Of a stretch of DNA of 8,004 nucleotides, positions 1 through 6,340 are shown piece after piece. The stretch is taken from contig DIKU01000142.1 of NCBI GenBank assembly GCA_002424645.1, forward strand, positions 1,619-9,622, read 5' to 3'. A model generated the notes under the pieces. The model was not told where the DNA came from, did not search any database, and saw only the letters and a program-made list of their open reading frames with translations. Made by a program: the position numbers and the translations under genes. How positions within the stretch are numbered: position 1 is the stretch's first letter; each line of letters begins with the position of its first letter. This stretch comes from Pelobacter sp. UBA5610 (GTDB lineage Bacteria > Desulfobacterota > Desulfuromonadia > Desulfuromonadales > Syntrophotaleaceae).

Positions 1-895
1 GAGGCGGTAGGTCCTGCCGTGGTCGGGGTGTTTGCCGGCAAGGGGATGCGGGGCGGCGCCGCCGAACCCGCCGGTGCCGGCTCCGGAGTCATCATCGCGC
101 CGGACGGTTATATCCTCACCAACGATCATGTGGTGCAGGCGGCTACGTATCTTACCGTGATCCTGCAGGACGGCACCTGTCTGGAAGCGACCCGGGTCGG
201 TATCGATCCGGATACCGACCTGGCGGTGCTGCGTGCCGAAGGCTCCGGTTTGCCTTGTGTCGACATGGGTGAATCGAAGCCTCTACGGGGCGGACAGTTG
301 GTGGTCGCATCGGCAATCCTTTCGGTTTTTCATTCACCGTGTCCACCGGGGTGGTGAGTGCGCTCGGACGGGCTTTGCGCAGCCGCGAAGGGCGTTTGAT
401 CGAAAATATCATCCAGCACACCGCGCCGCTTAATCCGGGCAACTCGGGTGTACCGCTGGTTGACGCCCACGGCCTGCTGGTCGGGATGAATGCCGCGATT
501 ATAGCCCAGGCCCAGGGATCGGGTTTGCCATCCCCGCCGCCACCGCGCGCATGGTTGTTACGGGGTTAATGACCCACGGACGGGTGCGGCGGGCGTATCT
601 TGGTCTGGTCGGGCAACCGCGCCCTCTTCCGCGTTCTCTTGCGCGTCGGCTCCATCTGAAAGAATCGGCCGCCGTGGAGGTGGCCGCGCTTGATCCCCAC
701 GGTCCGGCCGCCAGAGCCGGTGTTTGCAAGGGTGACCTGATCATCCATCTGGCTGACCAGCCCACCTCCAGTGTTGACGATATTCACCATTTGCTTGGCG
801 AGTGGACGATCGGTGAACCGCTGCCGGTGGTTATCCTGCGCGGCGAGGGGCAACAAAAGGTCCATATCGTACCGACGGAAGGGACCGGCACCTGA
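1..895 (+). pseudogene. HtrA/DegP-type serine protease with PDZ domain, 5'-truncated, two frameshifts
   Basis: This is the remnant of a trypsin-like S1C protease of the HtrA/DegP/DegQ family, envelope enzymes that degrade or refold damaged proteins. The reading frame is open to base 1, so the N-terminus and any signal peptide lie outside the window. The triad is visible: His in TNDHVV (codon 127-129), Asp in DTDLAVL (217-219) and Ser in NPGNSG (444-446). The PDZ domain runs from YLGLVG (about 598) to about 880. The coding frame shifts twice. After 309, GCA-TC should read GCA-ATC, giving the family's GNPFGFSFTVSTG. Near 516-517, GG-ATC should read GGN-ATC, giving the expected IGFAIPAA. Each shift equals one lost base, and restoring both gives one frame ending at TGA 893-895. 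As written, translation stops at 357, before the catalytic Ser. GNSGG, nearly invariant in the family, is GNSGV here. Family assignment is firm; whether the shifts are real mutations or sequence errors is open. Confidence 0.85.
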
Positions 896-898
896 CCG

Positions 899-942
899 GC
901 TCTTTGAGGAAAGAGCGGAACCCTGGGAAGTCTGGTTTTCCC
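899..942 (+). terminator. Paired hairpins just after the protease stop codon; possible weak terminator
   Basis: A perfect 7-bp stem (GCTCTTT 899-905, loop GAGG, AAAGAGC 910-916) starts four bases after the protease stop. A second stem follows: GGGAA 925-929 with TTCCC 938-942. Neither is followed by a proper T tract, so factor-independent termination would be inefficient. The location suits an mRNA 3' end. Confidence 0.35.
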
Positions 943-1277
943 CTGAATCGTTAAGGTCGCGTTTTTCGGTCGACCTGCAAACCTGCCTTTAAATCGCAAA
1001 TCTTCTGAAACTTTCGCATATTCACCTGCTTTCCCGAAACGCCAAGACGCCATTTCGCCCCTCCATTTACAATTAAAAAAATAACAAAAATAGTAATAAT
1101 TTAACTTGTAAACTCTCGTTGGAGGTGTTAAACAATAACCGAATTGGTTATAGATTTATTTTGGTATATAGAAATCGTCTCTTCCAAATTTACCTTCCTG
1201 GTTCGAATGCTTTTCAGGCCGCAACCCATGCAAAGCTTTCGGATACTGGCGGCGTATCTATCCCCCTTGGAGCTTTT
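943..1277 (+). promoter_or_regulatory. A+T-rich promoter-like tract and leader upstream of MCP-A
   Basis: No convincing gene lies here. Positions 1066-1110 are strongly A+T-rich. TTTACA (1066-1071) resembles a -35 box and TAATAAT (1094-1100) a -10 box, but their 22-base spacing is too long to be a standard pair, so the promoter is not resolved. The following leader carries a 6-bp hairpin (ATAACC 1135-1140, loop GAATT, GGTTAT 1146-1151) and a 5-bp hairpin (GATAC 1242-1246 with GTATC 1254-1258) shortly before the MCP-A ribosome binding site. GGAGGTG at 1121-1127 looks like a ribosome binding site but has no ATG at a useful distance. No sigma-54 or sigma-28 consensus was found. Confidence 0.3.
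1269..1272 (+). promoter_or_regulatory. Ribosome binding site that decides the MCP-A start
   Basis: GGAG sits five bases before the ATG at 1278. The in-frame TTG at 1119 has no Shine-Dalgarno sequence before it, and the 53 extra residues it would add have no counterpart in MCP-B. Confidence 0.7.
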
Positions 1278-3455
1278 ATGTCCTGGAAAAACATTCATCT
1301 GACCGGCAAATTTGCCATTGGTTTCGGTGCGATACTGGCCCTGTTGTTGCTGCTGTCAGGATGGGCCATCTTCGGTATCAGCACCATCGTCAAGGATGCC
1401 GCGGAGGTTATTGGCGGCAATGCGCTTCGTGCCGAGATCACGGAGATAAAAATGGCGCATATCCAGTGGGCCACCCAGGTGAATCGTCTTCTTACCGACG
1501 ATCAGGTTACCGAGTTGACGGTGCAGACCGATCCGCATCAATGCAGTTTTGGCAAATGGTATTACGGCGAGGGTCGCAAACATGCTGAGACAATGGTGCC
1601 GGAATTGGTCGAAGTGCTTGCGCGGATAGAGGAGCCGCATCGTAAAATGCATGAGTCCGCCGTCACCATAAGTAAGCTGTTTAACCAGGCCGACCATGAA
1701 CTGCCCGCAATTCTTGCTGCCAAGGAGGCGGATCACCTTGCCTGGGTCAACCGGCTGATGACGGTTTTGGATCAAAATCTCAAATCACTGGATGTCGAAA
1801 CCGATCCCGCATTGTGCGGCCTGGGAAAGTTTCTTGATAGTGACAAGGCAAAACAGGCCGCCGCTGCCGATCCGGAAATGGCCCGTTTGCTGGCAGAGAT
1901 CAAAGCTCCCCATGAGCGCCTTCATCAATCAGCGGTTAAAATCGGGCAACATCTGGGTGAAAAGCAGCGGGTTCGATCTATCTTTGAGATGGAGTCTCTC
2001 CCTGCACTAAGTGAAACCCGCCGGTATCTTAATGATCTGAAAGATCGCTCAACCCAGCTGCTTGCGGGCATGGATGACGCCAAGGCTGTCTATGCCTCGC
2101 AGACTCTGCCTGTGCTGGCAACGCTTGGAGGCATGTTTGACGCTATTACACGCACGGTTGGTGAACGTGTCATGACGGATCAGCAGATGCTTGCGTCTGC
2201 CGGTAAAACCCGCATGGGGGTCTTAATCGTCACAGTGGTTGCGCTGTTGGCCGGGGTCTTTCTGGCCGTAATTATTGCCCGAGGCATTATTAATCCTATA
2301 AAAGCAAGTTGCGCCATGATTCTCGATCTCGAAAGAGGTCGCCTTGATCGGCGACTTAATATGCAACGTGAAGATGAAATCGGCCAGATGGCTAAGGCTA
2401 TGGATGCTTTTGCCGATAATCTCGGAAGCGAGGTTGTCGGTGCTTTCAACAGTCTTGCCGCAGGGGACTTTACGTTTGAAGCGGAAGGATTGATCCGCGA
2501 ACCTCTGGCCAGGGCCAACGCGGCTCTGTGCGACCTGGTGGAGAAGATTTTGGTAACCGGAGAACATATTGCCTCGGGATCGCTGCAAATCTCTGACGCA
2601 GCCCAGCATCTCTCCCAGGGCGCTACAGAATCGGCAGCCTCCATCGAGCAGATAAGTGCCTCGATGACAGAAATGGCCTCCCAGACTCAGCAGACCGCTC
2701 AGAACGCCGACCAGGTCAATCGCTTGGCCGATCAAGCCAGGCATGCGGCGGAAAAGGGGAATCGGCAGATGGCGGAAATGGTCCACGCCATGACCGATAT
2801 CGATGACGCGGGGAAGAATATCTTCAGGATTATCAAAGTCATCGACGAGATCGCTTTCCAAACCAATCTGCTGGCCCTTAACGCCGCGGTTGAGGCGGCC
2901 AGGGCCGGGCAGCATGGCAAGGGTTTCGCGGTGGTTGCCGAAGAGGTGCGCAGTCTGGCAAATCGCAGTGCCCAGGCCGCCATGGAGACGACGGAGCTAA
3001 TCGAAAAATCGGTCCAGAAAACCCAAAACGGCAGCCAGATAGCCGAAGAAACGGATAAGGCCCTTAAGCAGATTCTGGAGGAAATCGCTACAGTGTCTGA
3101 TGTGGTGGCCGAAATTGCTGCCGCTGCCAATGAGCAGGCCCAAGGTATCGCTCAGGTCAACCAGGGATTGGCGCAGATCGATCAGGTTACACAATCCAAC
3201 ACGGCCAATGCGGAAGAAAGTGCGGCCTCGGCCGCGGAGTTGTCCGGACAGGCTGGGCAGCTCCAGAAGATGTTGCACCGATTCAAGGTGGCAAGGATTA
3301 CCCATCAGGCTGCAACTGTTTCGTCATCAAGAATATCGGATATGGGCGTGGGCAGGACTCCCCCGGTTGAAGACCACCACCTCGGGGTAGTCATGGCTCT
3401 GCCCGAACCGGAACCGGTTATTGCTCTGGACGATTCGGAGTTTGGACGTTTCTGA
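1278..3455 (+). CDS. Methyl-accepting chemotaxis protein with tandem CZB sensor domains (MCP-A, 725 aa)
   Basis: This is a transmembrane chemoreceptor that would control CheA through CheW. The ATG at 1278 is chosen because GGAG (1269-1272) lies five bases upstream and the N-terminus then aligns with MCP-B from residue 1; the frame stays open back to a TTG at 1119. Order: TM1 (about residues 13-34); CZB1 with H61, C89 in QCSFGKW, H121 and H125; CZB2 with H153, C180 in LCGLGKF, H212 and H216; TM2 (about 313-336); HAMP (about 337-383); a second HAMP-like segment containing AAGDFTF (about 384-425); a long signalling coiled coil whose tip EIAFQTNLLALNAAVEAARA spans 524-543; and a tail ending SEFGRF. 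Family knowledge says the 3His-1Cys CZB set binds zinc and that its Cys can respond to oxidants. Placing both domains between the TM helices implies a periplasmic location, which is inference; CZB is more familiar in cytoplasmic proteins. The actual stimulus is unknown. Confidence 0.95.
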   Translation: MSWKNIHLTGKFAIGFGAILALLLLLSGWAIFGISTIVKDAAEVIGGNALRAEITEIKMAHIQWATQVNRLLTDDQVTELTVQTDPHQCSFGKWYYGEGRKHAETMVPELVEVLARIEEPHRKMHESAVTISKLFNQADHELPAILAAKEADHLAWVNRLMTVLDQNLKSLDVETDPALCGLGKFLDSDKAKQAAAADPEMARLLAEIKAPHERLHQSAVKIGQHLGEKQRVRSIFEMESLPALSETRRYLNDLKDRSTQLLAGMDDAKAVYASQTLPVLATLGGMFDAITRTVGERVMTDQQMLASAGKTRMGVLIVTVVALLAGVFLAVIIARGIINPIKASCAMILDLERGRLDRRLNMQREDEIGQMAKAMDAFADNLGSEVVGAFNSLAAGDFTFEAEGLIREPLARANAALCDLVEKILVTGEHIASGSLQISDAAQHLSQGATESAASIEQISASMTEMASQTQQTAQNADQVNRLADQARHAAEKGNRQMAEMVHAMTDIDDAGKNIFRIIKVIDEIAFQTNLLALNAAVEAARAGQHGKGFAVVAEEVRSLANRSAQAAMETTELIEKSVQKTQNGSQIAEETDKALKQILEEIATVSDVVAEIAAAANEQAQGIAQVNQGLAQIDQVTQSNTANAEESAASAAELSGQAGQLQKMLHRFKVARITHQAATVSSSRISDMGVGRTPPVEDHHLGVVMALPEPEPVIALDDSEFGRF

Positions 3456-3470
3456 GGATGCTTTTTATTG

Positions 3471-3513
3471 AATGTGGCGGCCGTCGCTGCAGCAGACATT
3501 CTGGCGGCCGTTT
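3471..3513 (+). terminator. Weak terminator-like stem after MCP-A
   Basis: The self-complementary CGGCCG occurs twice, at 3478-3483 and 3505-3510. The copies could pair across a 21-base loop and are followed by TTTCC. An alternative fold pairs AATGT (3471-3475) with ACATT (3496-3500) around GCGGC/GCTGC. The position matches the strong terminator after MCP-B, and the flanks look like diverged copies (TTTCTGAGGA, then ATTGAAT, then GGC-rich stems). The short T run makes this a poor terminator. Confidence 0.4.
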
Positions 3514-3552
3514 CCTTGAAAGGTTGAATCGAATTTCAGGGGGGCAATAGGT

Positions 3553-3663
3553 ATGGCATCTCACTTGGCAATCGTGCAGGTGTATAAAAACGAAGCACTC
3601 ATCCAGGTGGGAAACAGGCCGCACATCGGACCGCTCTTTGTTGTTGATTCCCTACTCAAATAG
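3553..3663 (+). CDS. Possible small ORF, 36 aa, unknown
   Basis: ATG 3553 to TAG 3661-3663 encodes a peptide starting MASHLAIVQVYKNEAL and ending FVVDSLLK. A purine run AGGGGGG ends about eight to twelve bases upstream and could act as a ribosome binding site. No family is recognised. The length is easily reached by chance, so this is a weak call. It could be a gene remnant left between the receptor paralogues. Confidence 0.15.
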   Translation: MASHLAIVQVYKNEALIQVGNRPHIGPLFVVDSLLK

Positions 3664-3731
3664 TAGGCTTTTATGCCTTTAGTAAAACTTTGTTTGGGTT
3701 GTTATGCGAGTACAGATTGGGAAAGATGCTG

Positions 3732-3818
3732 CCGCTGGAAAACAATGCAGCGGTTTAGAGGATCTTGTTTTTTTTCTGAACAAGGTTCTAACTTGAAACG
3801 CTTTTCTATCGAAAAGCG
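3732..3818. ncRNA. Three consecutive stem-loops; candidate structured RNA
   Basis: Three hairpins lie within 87 bases. Hairpin 1 pairs CCGCTG (3732-3737) with CAGCGG (3748-3753). Hairpin 2 pairs AGGATCTTGTT (3759-3769) with AACAAGGTTCT (3779-3789), 11 pairs including two G-T, around a T-rich loop; an alternative register adds TTAGA/TCTAA at the base. Hairpin 3 pairs CGCTTTTC (3799-3806) with GAAAAGCG (3811-3818) perfectly around TATC. I recognise no known RNA family, and the strand is undecided because stems are symmetric. The cluster lies about 60 bases before a small ORF with a strong ribosome binding site, so it could be an untranslated leader or an independent small RNA. Confidence 0.3.
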
Positions 3819-3879
3819 GCAATGTCCAGGAAAAAATGTCTTAATTTAAGTACTTGCATAGTTCTTTTTTGGAGGTGGG

Positions 3880-3954
3880 ATGATAGTGTGCGCCGCTTCA
3901 GTCATCTCGATATTGAATTGTTTTAATTGGAAAAAAATTGATGAATACACTTAG
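3880..3954 (+). CDS. Possible small hydrophobic peptide, 24 aa
   Basis: ATG 3880 to TAG 3952-3954 encodes a 24-residue peptide with a hydrophobic first part (MIVCAASVISILNCF) and a charged end (WKKIDEYT). GGAGGTG at 3871-3877 is one of the best Shine-Dalgarno matches in the window. Its GGAGG core lies four bases before the ATG, slightly tight, and ten before an in-frame GTG at 3886. The layout of short hydrophobic segment plus charged tail resembles small membrane peptides, including type I toxins, but the hydrophobic run is short for a full membrane span and no family is recognised. It follows the hairpin cluster at 3732-3818. It may be a chance ORF. Confidence 0.25.
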   Translation: MIVCAASVISILNCFNWKKIDEYT

Positions 3955-4134
3955 ATCATGTGTAACAAAAAATATCTTTTTGTGCGGGTATTGAGATTTT
4001 TGTTGCAGGCTATCGAAAATAATATTGCCGAAAACCAATGTACGAAAGTTAGCGAACTCCAAAGGTGAGCGTAAGCGGGTGTAATCATGTAAACCAAAGC
4101 TCGTTGCAATCACTTGGTCTTGTTTATATCGTGT

Positions 4135-4150
4135 TGGCATGACCCTTGCT
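4135..4150 (+). promoter_or_regulatory. Sigma-54 (RpoN) -24/-12 promoter of MCP-B
   Basis: TGGCATGACCCTTGCT matches the sigma-54 consensus TGGCAYRNNNNTTGCW at every defined position, with GG and GC at the required spacing. Transcription would start near 4161, giving a leader of about 71 bases before the ATG at 4232. Sigma-54 promoters need an enhancer-binding activator; no binding site is identified, though ACCAA (4093-4097) and TTGGT (4114-4118) form a separated inverted pair just upstream. A weaker look-alike, TGGCCTATTTATCGCT at 4176-4191, departs from the consensus at two positions. Nothing comparable was found before MCP-A. Confidence 0.8.
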
Positions 4151-4221
4151 AATGCCTCCTCCTCCTTGACGCTTGTGGCCTATTTATCGCTGCAGGTTCC
4201 AGTCAAGGGCATTTTTTAATC

Positions 4222-4229
4222 GGAGGAAA
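4222..4229 (+). promoter_or_regulatory. Ribosome binding site of MCP-B
   Basis: GGAGGAAA lies immediately before TCATG, placing the GGAGG core five bases from the ATG at 4232. It fixes the start, which also aligns with the proposed MCP-A start. Confidence 0.8.
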
Positions 4230-4231
4230 TC

Positions 4232-6085
4232 ATGTATTGGAGAAATTTTAAACTGTCCGGGAAATTCAGTCTCGGATTCGGAGTTGTCCTGGCGCTATTG
4301 GTCCTTCTGGCCGGGTGGTCGATCATGGGTATTGGCACCATTATTACGGATGCCGAGAAGATCATCACAGCCGACGGTTTGCGCACCGAAATCCGGGAGA
4401 TCAAAATGGCGCATATGGAATGGGCCGCCCGGGTGAAAGACTTTTTGATGGATGCTCAAATAGCCGAACTGAATGTCGCGACTGATCCGACGAAATGTCG
4501 TTTCGGGACATGGTATTACGGCGAGGCGCGCAAACAGGCGGAAATCGAATTACCTGAGTTGGCTTCGGTTTTGGCGCGCATTGAGGAACCGCATCGCAAG
4601 ATGCATGAGGCTGCGAAGGTTCTTGGCAGCCTCCCGGTAAGGGGGGAAAGCAAGCTTTCAACCGCAAGTGACACCGGACACGTAGCGGTGGTGGCCGGCA
4701 ACGATGAGCAACAGGTCGTATACGAAAACCAGGTGGTTCCGGCGATGGATCAAGTTCAACGTCTGTTTGATGAAATTATCGATACCATCGATAAACATAC
4801 GATATCCGATGAAGAGATGCTTGCAGATGCCAATAAAACCAGGATGGGGGTTGTGCTGGTTACCGTGGTTGCCCTGCTTCTGGGTATTGGCTTGGCCGTT
4901 GTCATTGCGCGGTCTATCGTAGGCCCATTAAGGGATAGTTGCGCCATGATTCTCGATCTGGAAAAAGGTCGACTTGATCGGCGTCTGAATATGCAGCGCG
5001 GGGACGAGATCGGTTTGATGGCCAATGCGATGGATGCCTTTGCCGATAACCTCAGTAACGAGGTGCTTGGTGCATTCGACAGTTTGGCGTCCGGAGATTT
5101 TACTTTCCAGGCCGAAGGACTGATTCGGGAACCTTTGGCAAAAGCCAACGCGGCCCTGTGCGATCTGGTACATCAGCTTCAGGTCTCCGGAGAACAGATT
5201 GCTTCCGGGGCCATGCAGATTTCCAGTGCGGCCGAACACCTTTCACAGGGCGCCACCGAATCGGCTTCCGCCATAGAAGAAATAAGTGCCTCGATGATGG
5301 AAATGGCTGCCCAGACCCAGCAAACCGCAGGAAGTGCCGCCCAGGCCAGCAAAATGGCCGAGCAGGTTAAGCAGGCGGCGGAGAAGGGTAGTCAGCGGAT
5401 GGAGCAGATGGTCCGGGCAATGTCCGACATCGATGAGGCAGGGCAAGATATCTCCAGGATTATCAAGGTTATAGATGAGATCGCCTTTCAGACCAATTTG
5501 CTGGCACTCAACGCTGCCGTAGAAGCTGCTCGGGCGGGGCAGCACGGAAAAGGTTTTGCCGTGGTCGCGGAGGAGGTGCGTAGTTTGGCGACACGCAGTG
5601 CTCAGGCGGCCCGGGAGACCACAGGGTTGATAGAAAAATCGGTTCAGAAAACCCAACACGGTAATCAGATCGCGGGTGAGACGGAAAAAGCTCTGATGGA
5701 AATTCTGGACGGAGTTGAAAGAGTATCGGGACTGGTTGGTGAAATTGCCGTCGCATCCAACGAGCAGGCCGAAGGCATTGGTCAGGTCAATCAGGGACTG
5801 GGTCAGATAGACCAGGTTACACAAGCCAATACAGCCAACTCGGAGGAAAGCGCGGCATCCGCGGAGGAGCTTTCGGGACAGGCCGAAGAGATGCACCGGA
5901 TGCTGAATCGTTTCAAGGTAGCGAATAGCGCCCATCACACCGCTGCTGTTTCGTTAACCAAAAAACTGGAAAGGGGCGTCGTCAGGCCCTTCCCGGCAAA
6001 AGGGAAAATCGTCAGGGCAGCCATGGCGCTCCCCGAACCAGAACCTGCCATTGCTCTGGACGATTCGGAGTTTGGACGTTTCTGA
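4232..6085 (+). CDS. Methyl-accepting chemotaxis protein with a single CZB sensor domain (MCP-B, 617 aa)
   Basis: This chemoreceptor is a close paralogue of MCP-A. Order: TM1 (about 13-34); one CZB domain with H61 in KMAHMEW, C89 in KCRFGTW, H121 and H125, at the same residue numbers as CZB1 of MCP-A; a linker of about 75 residues whose first part (about 130-160) is poor in conserved features; TM2 (about 205-228); HAMP (about 229-275); a second HAMP-like segment (about 276-317); a signalling coiled coil with the tip EIAFQTNLLALNAAVEAARA at 416-435; and a tail ending ALPEPEPAIALDDSEFGRF. From TM2 to the end both receptors have 413 residues, so the 108-residue difference lies wholly in the sensor region, where CZB2 is missing. 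It probably senses zinc or oxidants through CZB, a function inferred from the family. Expression should depend on sigma-54 from 4135-4150, and transcription should end at the hairpin at 6108-6141. Confidence 0.95.
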   Translation: MYWRNFKLSGKFSLGFGVVLALLVLLAGWSIMGIGTIITDAEKIITADGLRTEIREIKMAHMEWAARVKDFLMDAQIAELNVATDPTKCRFGTWYYGEARKQAEIELPELASVLARIEEPHRKMHEAAKVLGSLPVRGESKLSTASDTGHVAVVAGNDEQQVVYENQVVPAMDQVQRLFDEIIDTIDKHTISDEEMLADANKTRMGVVLVTVVALLLGIGLAVVIARSIVGPLRDSCAMILDLEKGRLDRRLNMQRGDEIGLMANAMDAFADNLSNEVLGAFDSLASGDFTFQAEGLIREPLAKANAALCDLVHQLQVSGEQIASGAMQISSAAEHLSQGATESASAIEEISASMMEMAAQTQQTAGSAAQASKMAEQVKQAAEKGSQRMEQMVRAMSDIDEAGQDISRIIKVIDEIAFQTNLLALNAAVEAARAGQHGKGFAVVAEEVRSLATRSAQAARETTGLIEKSVQKTQHGNQIAGETEKALMEILDGVERVSGLVGEIAVASNEQAEGIGQVNQGLGQIDQVTQANTANSEESAASAEELSGQAEEMHRMLNRFKVANSAHHTAAVSLTKKLERGVVRPFPAKGKIVRAAMALPEPEPAIALDDSEFGRF

Positions 6086-6107
6086 GGACTCCGGCATGGA
6101 TTGAATC

Positions 6108-6148
6108 AGGCCGCCAACGGCAGCAGGTGCCTTGGCGGCTTTATTTTA
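6108..6148 (+). terminator. Rho-independent terminator of MCP-B
   Basis: AGGCCGCCAA (6108-6117) pairs with TTGGCGGCTT (6132-6141), with one G-T. After a bulged C, an inner GGCA/TGCC stem (6119-6122 and 6128-6131) extends it. TTTATTTTA follows the GC-rich stem. The hairpin begins 22 bases after the MCP-B stop. Confidence 0.85.
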
Positions 6149-6340
6149 TAAACATCCGGTGGGGGATGGCAACTTCGGAATAAAATGTTAGAGCGGATTT
6201 TGCCGTTTTCTATTTTGATCCAACCGAATGCATGAATTTCCCGGGTAAAAGGCGCGATAAATGTTCCGGCACTTCAAATCTCTGGAGCAGGCAGAGTTTC
6301 AGGATGATAATAGTTATTCATCACATTTCAGGAGCCGTGC
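6149..6340 (+). promoter_or_regulatory. Leader region of the HD-GYP gene; promoter not resolved
   Basis: This stretch lies between the MCP-B terminator and the HD-GYP start and must hold the promoter for the downstream genes if the terminator works. I found no convincing sigma-70, sigma-54 or sigma-28 match. TAAA (6181-6184) and GCCG (6202-6205) resemble sigma-28 boxes but are 17 bases apart instead of 15. GGAG (6331-6334), six bases before TTG 6341, is the likely ribosome binding site. Confidence 0.35.

Larger units (their letters stand above)
3514..4134. other. A+T-rich spacer between the two chemoreceptor genes
   Basis: No recognisable gene fills this stretch. It holds a possible 36-codon ORF (3553-3663), three consecutive hairpins (3732-3818), the palindrome CTTAATTTAAG (3840-3850), a possible 24-codon ORF with a strong ribosome binding site (3880-3954), and the separated inverted pair ACCAA (4093-4097) and TTGGT (4114-4118) just upstream of the sigma-54 promoter. 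The minus strand is open from 4140 to 3898 but shows no recognised domain. Base composition is clearly lower in G+C than the flanking genes, as expected for regulatory or non-coding DNA. Confidence 0.6.

Noticed and set aside
1190..1220. GGTTCGAAT resembling a tRNA T-loop
   Set aside because: The flanking bases CCTGG and GCTTT do not pair as a T-stem, and there is no acceptor or anticodon arm around it.
1220..1260. ATGCAAAGC followed by CGG, reminiscent of the core of a GEMM-I cyclic-di-GMP riboswitch
   Set aside because: The GNRA-capped helix, the GGGCAAACC segment and the receptor helix expected in that class are missing; only a few bases agree.
1144..1302. 52-codon open frame from a TTG in the MCP-A leader
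   Set aside because: The only ribosome-binding-like sequence is 16 bases away. There is no recognised family, it overlaps the MCP-A start, and its length is compatible with chance.
3553..3569. TGGCATCTCACTTGGC resembling a sigma-54 promoter
   Set aside because: The essential GC of the -12 element is GG here, and no gene with a convincing start follows.
3898..4140. Minus-strand open frame of 80 codons in the spacer, starting at 4140
   Set aside because: No recognisable domain. Its GGAGG-rich stretch lies about 14 bases from the ATG, the region is A+T-rich like the non-coding surroundings, and its start overlaps the sigma-54 promoter of MCP-B.
6181..6205. Sigma-28-like TAAA and GCCG boxes before the HD-GYP gene
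   Set aside because: Spacing is 17 instead of the usual 15 bases, and the GATAA part of the -10 element is absent.
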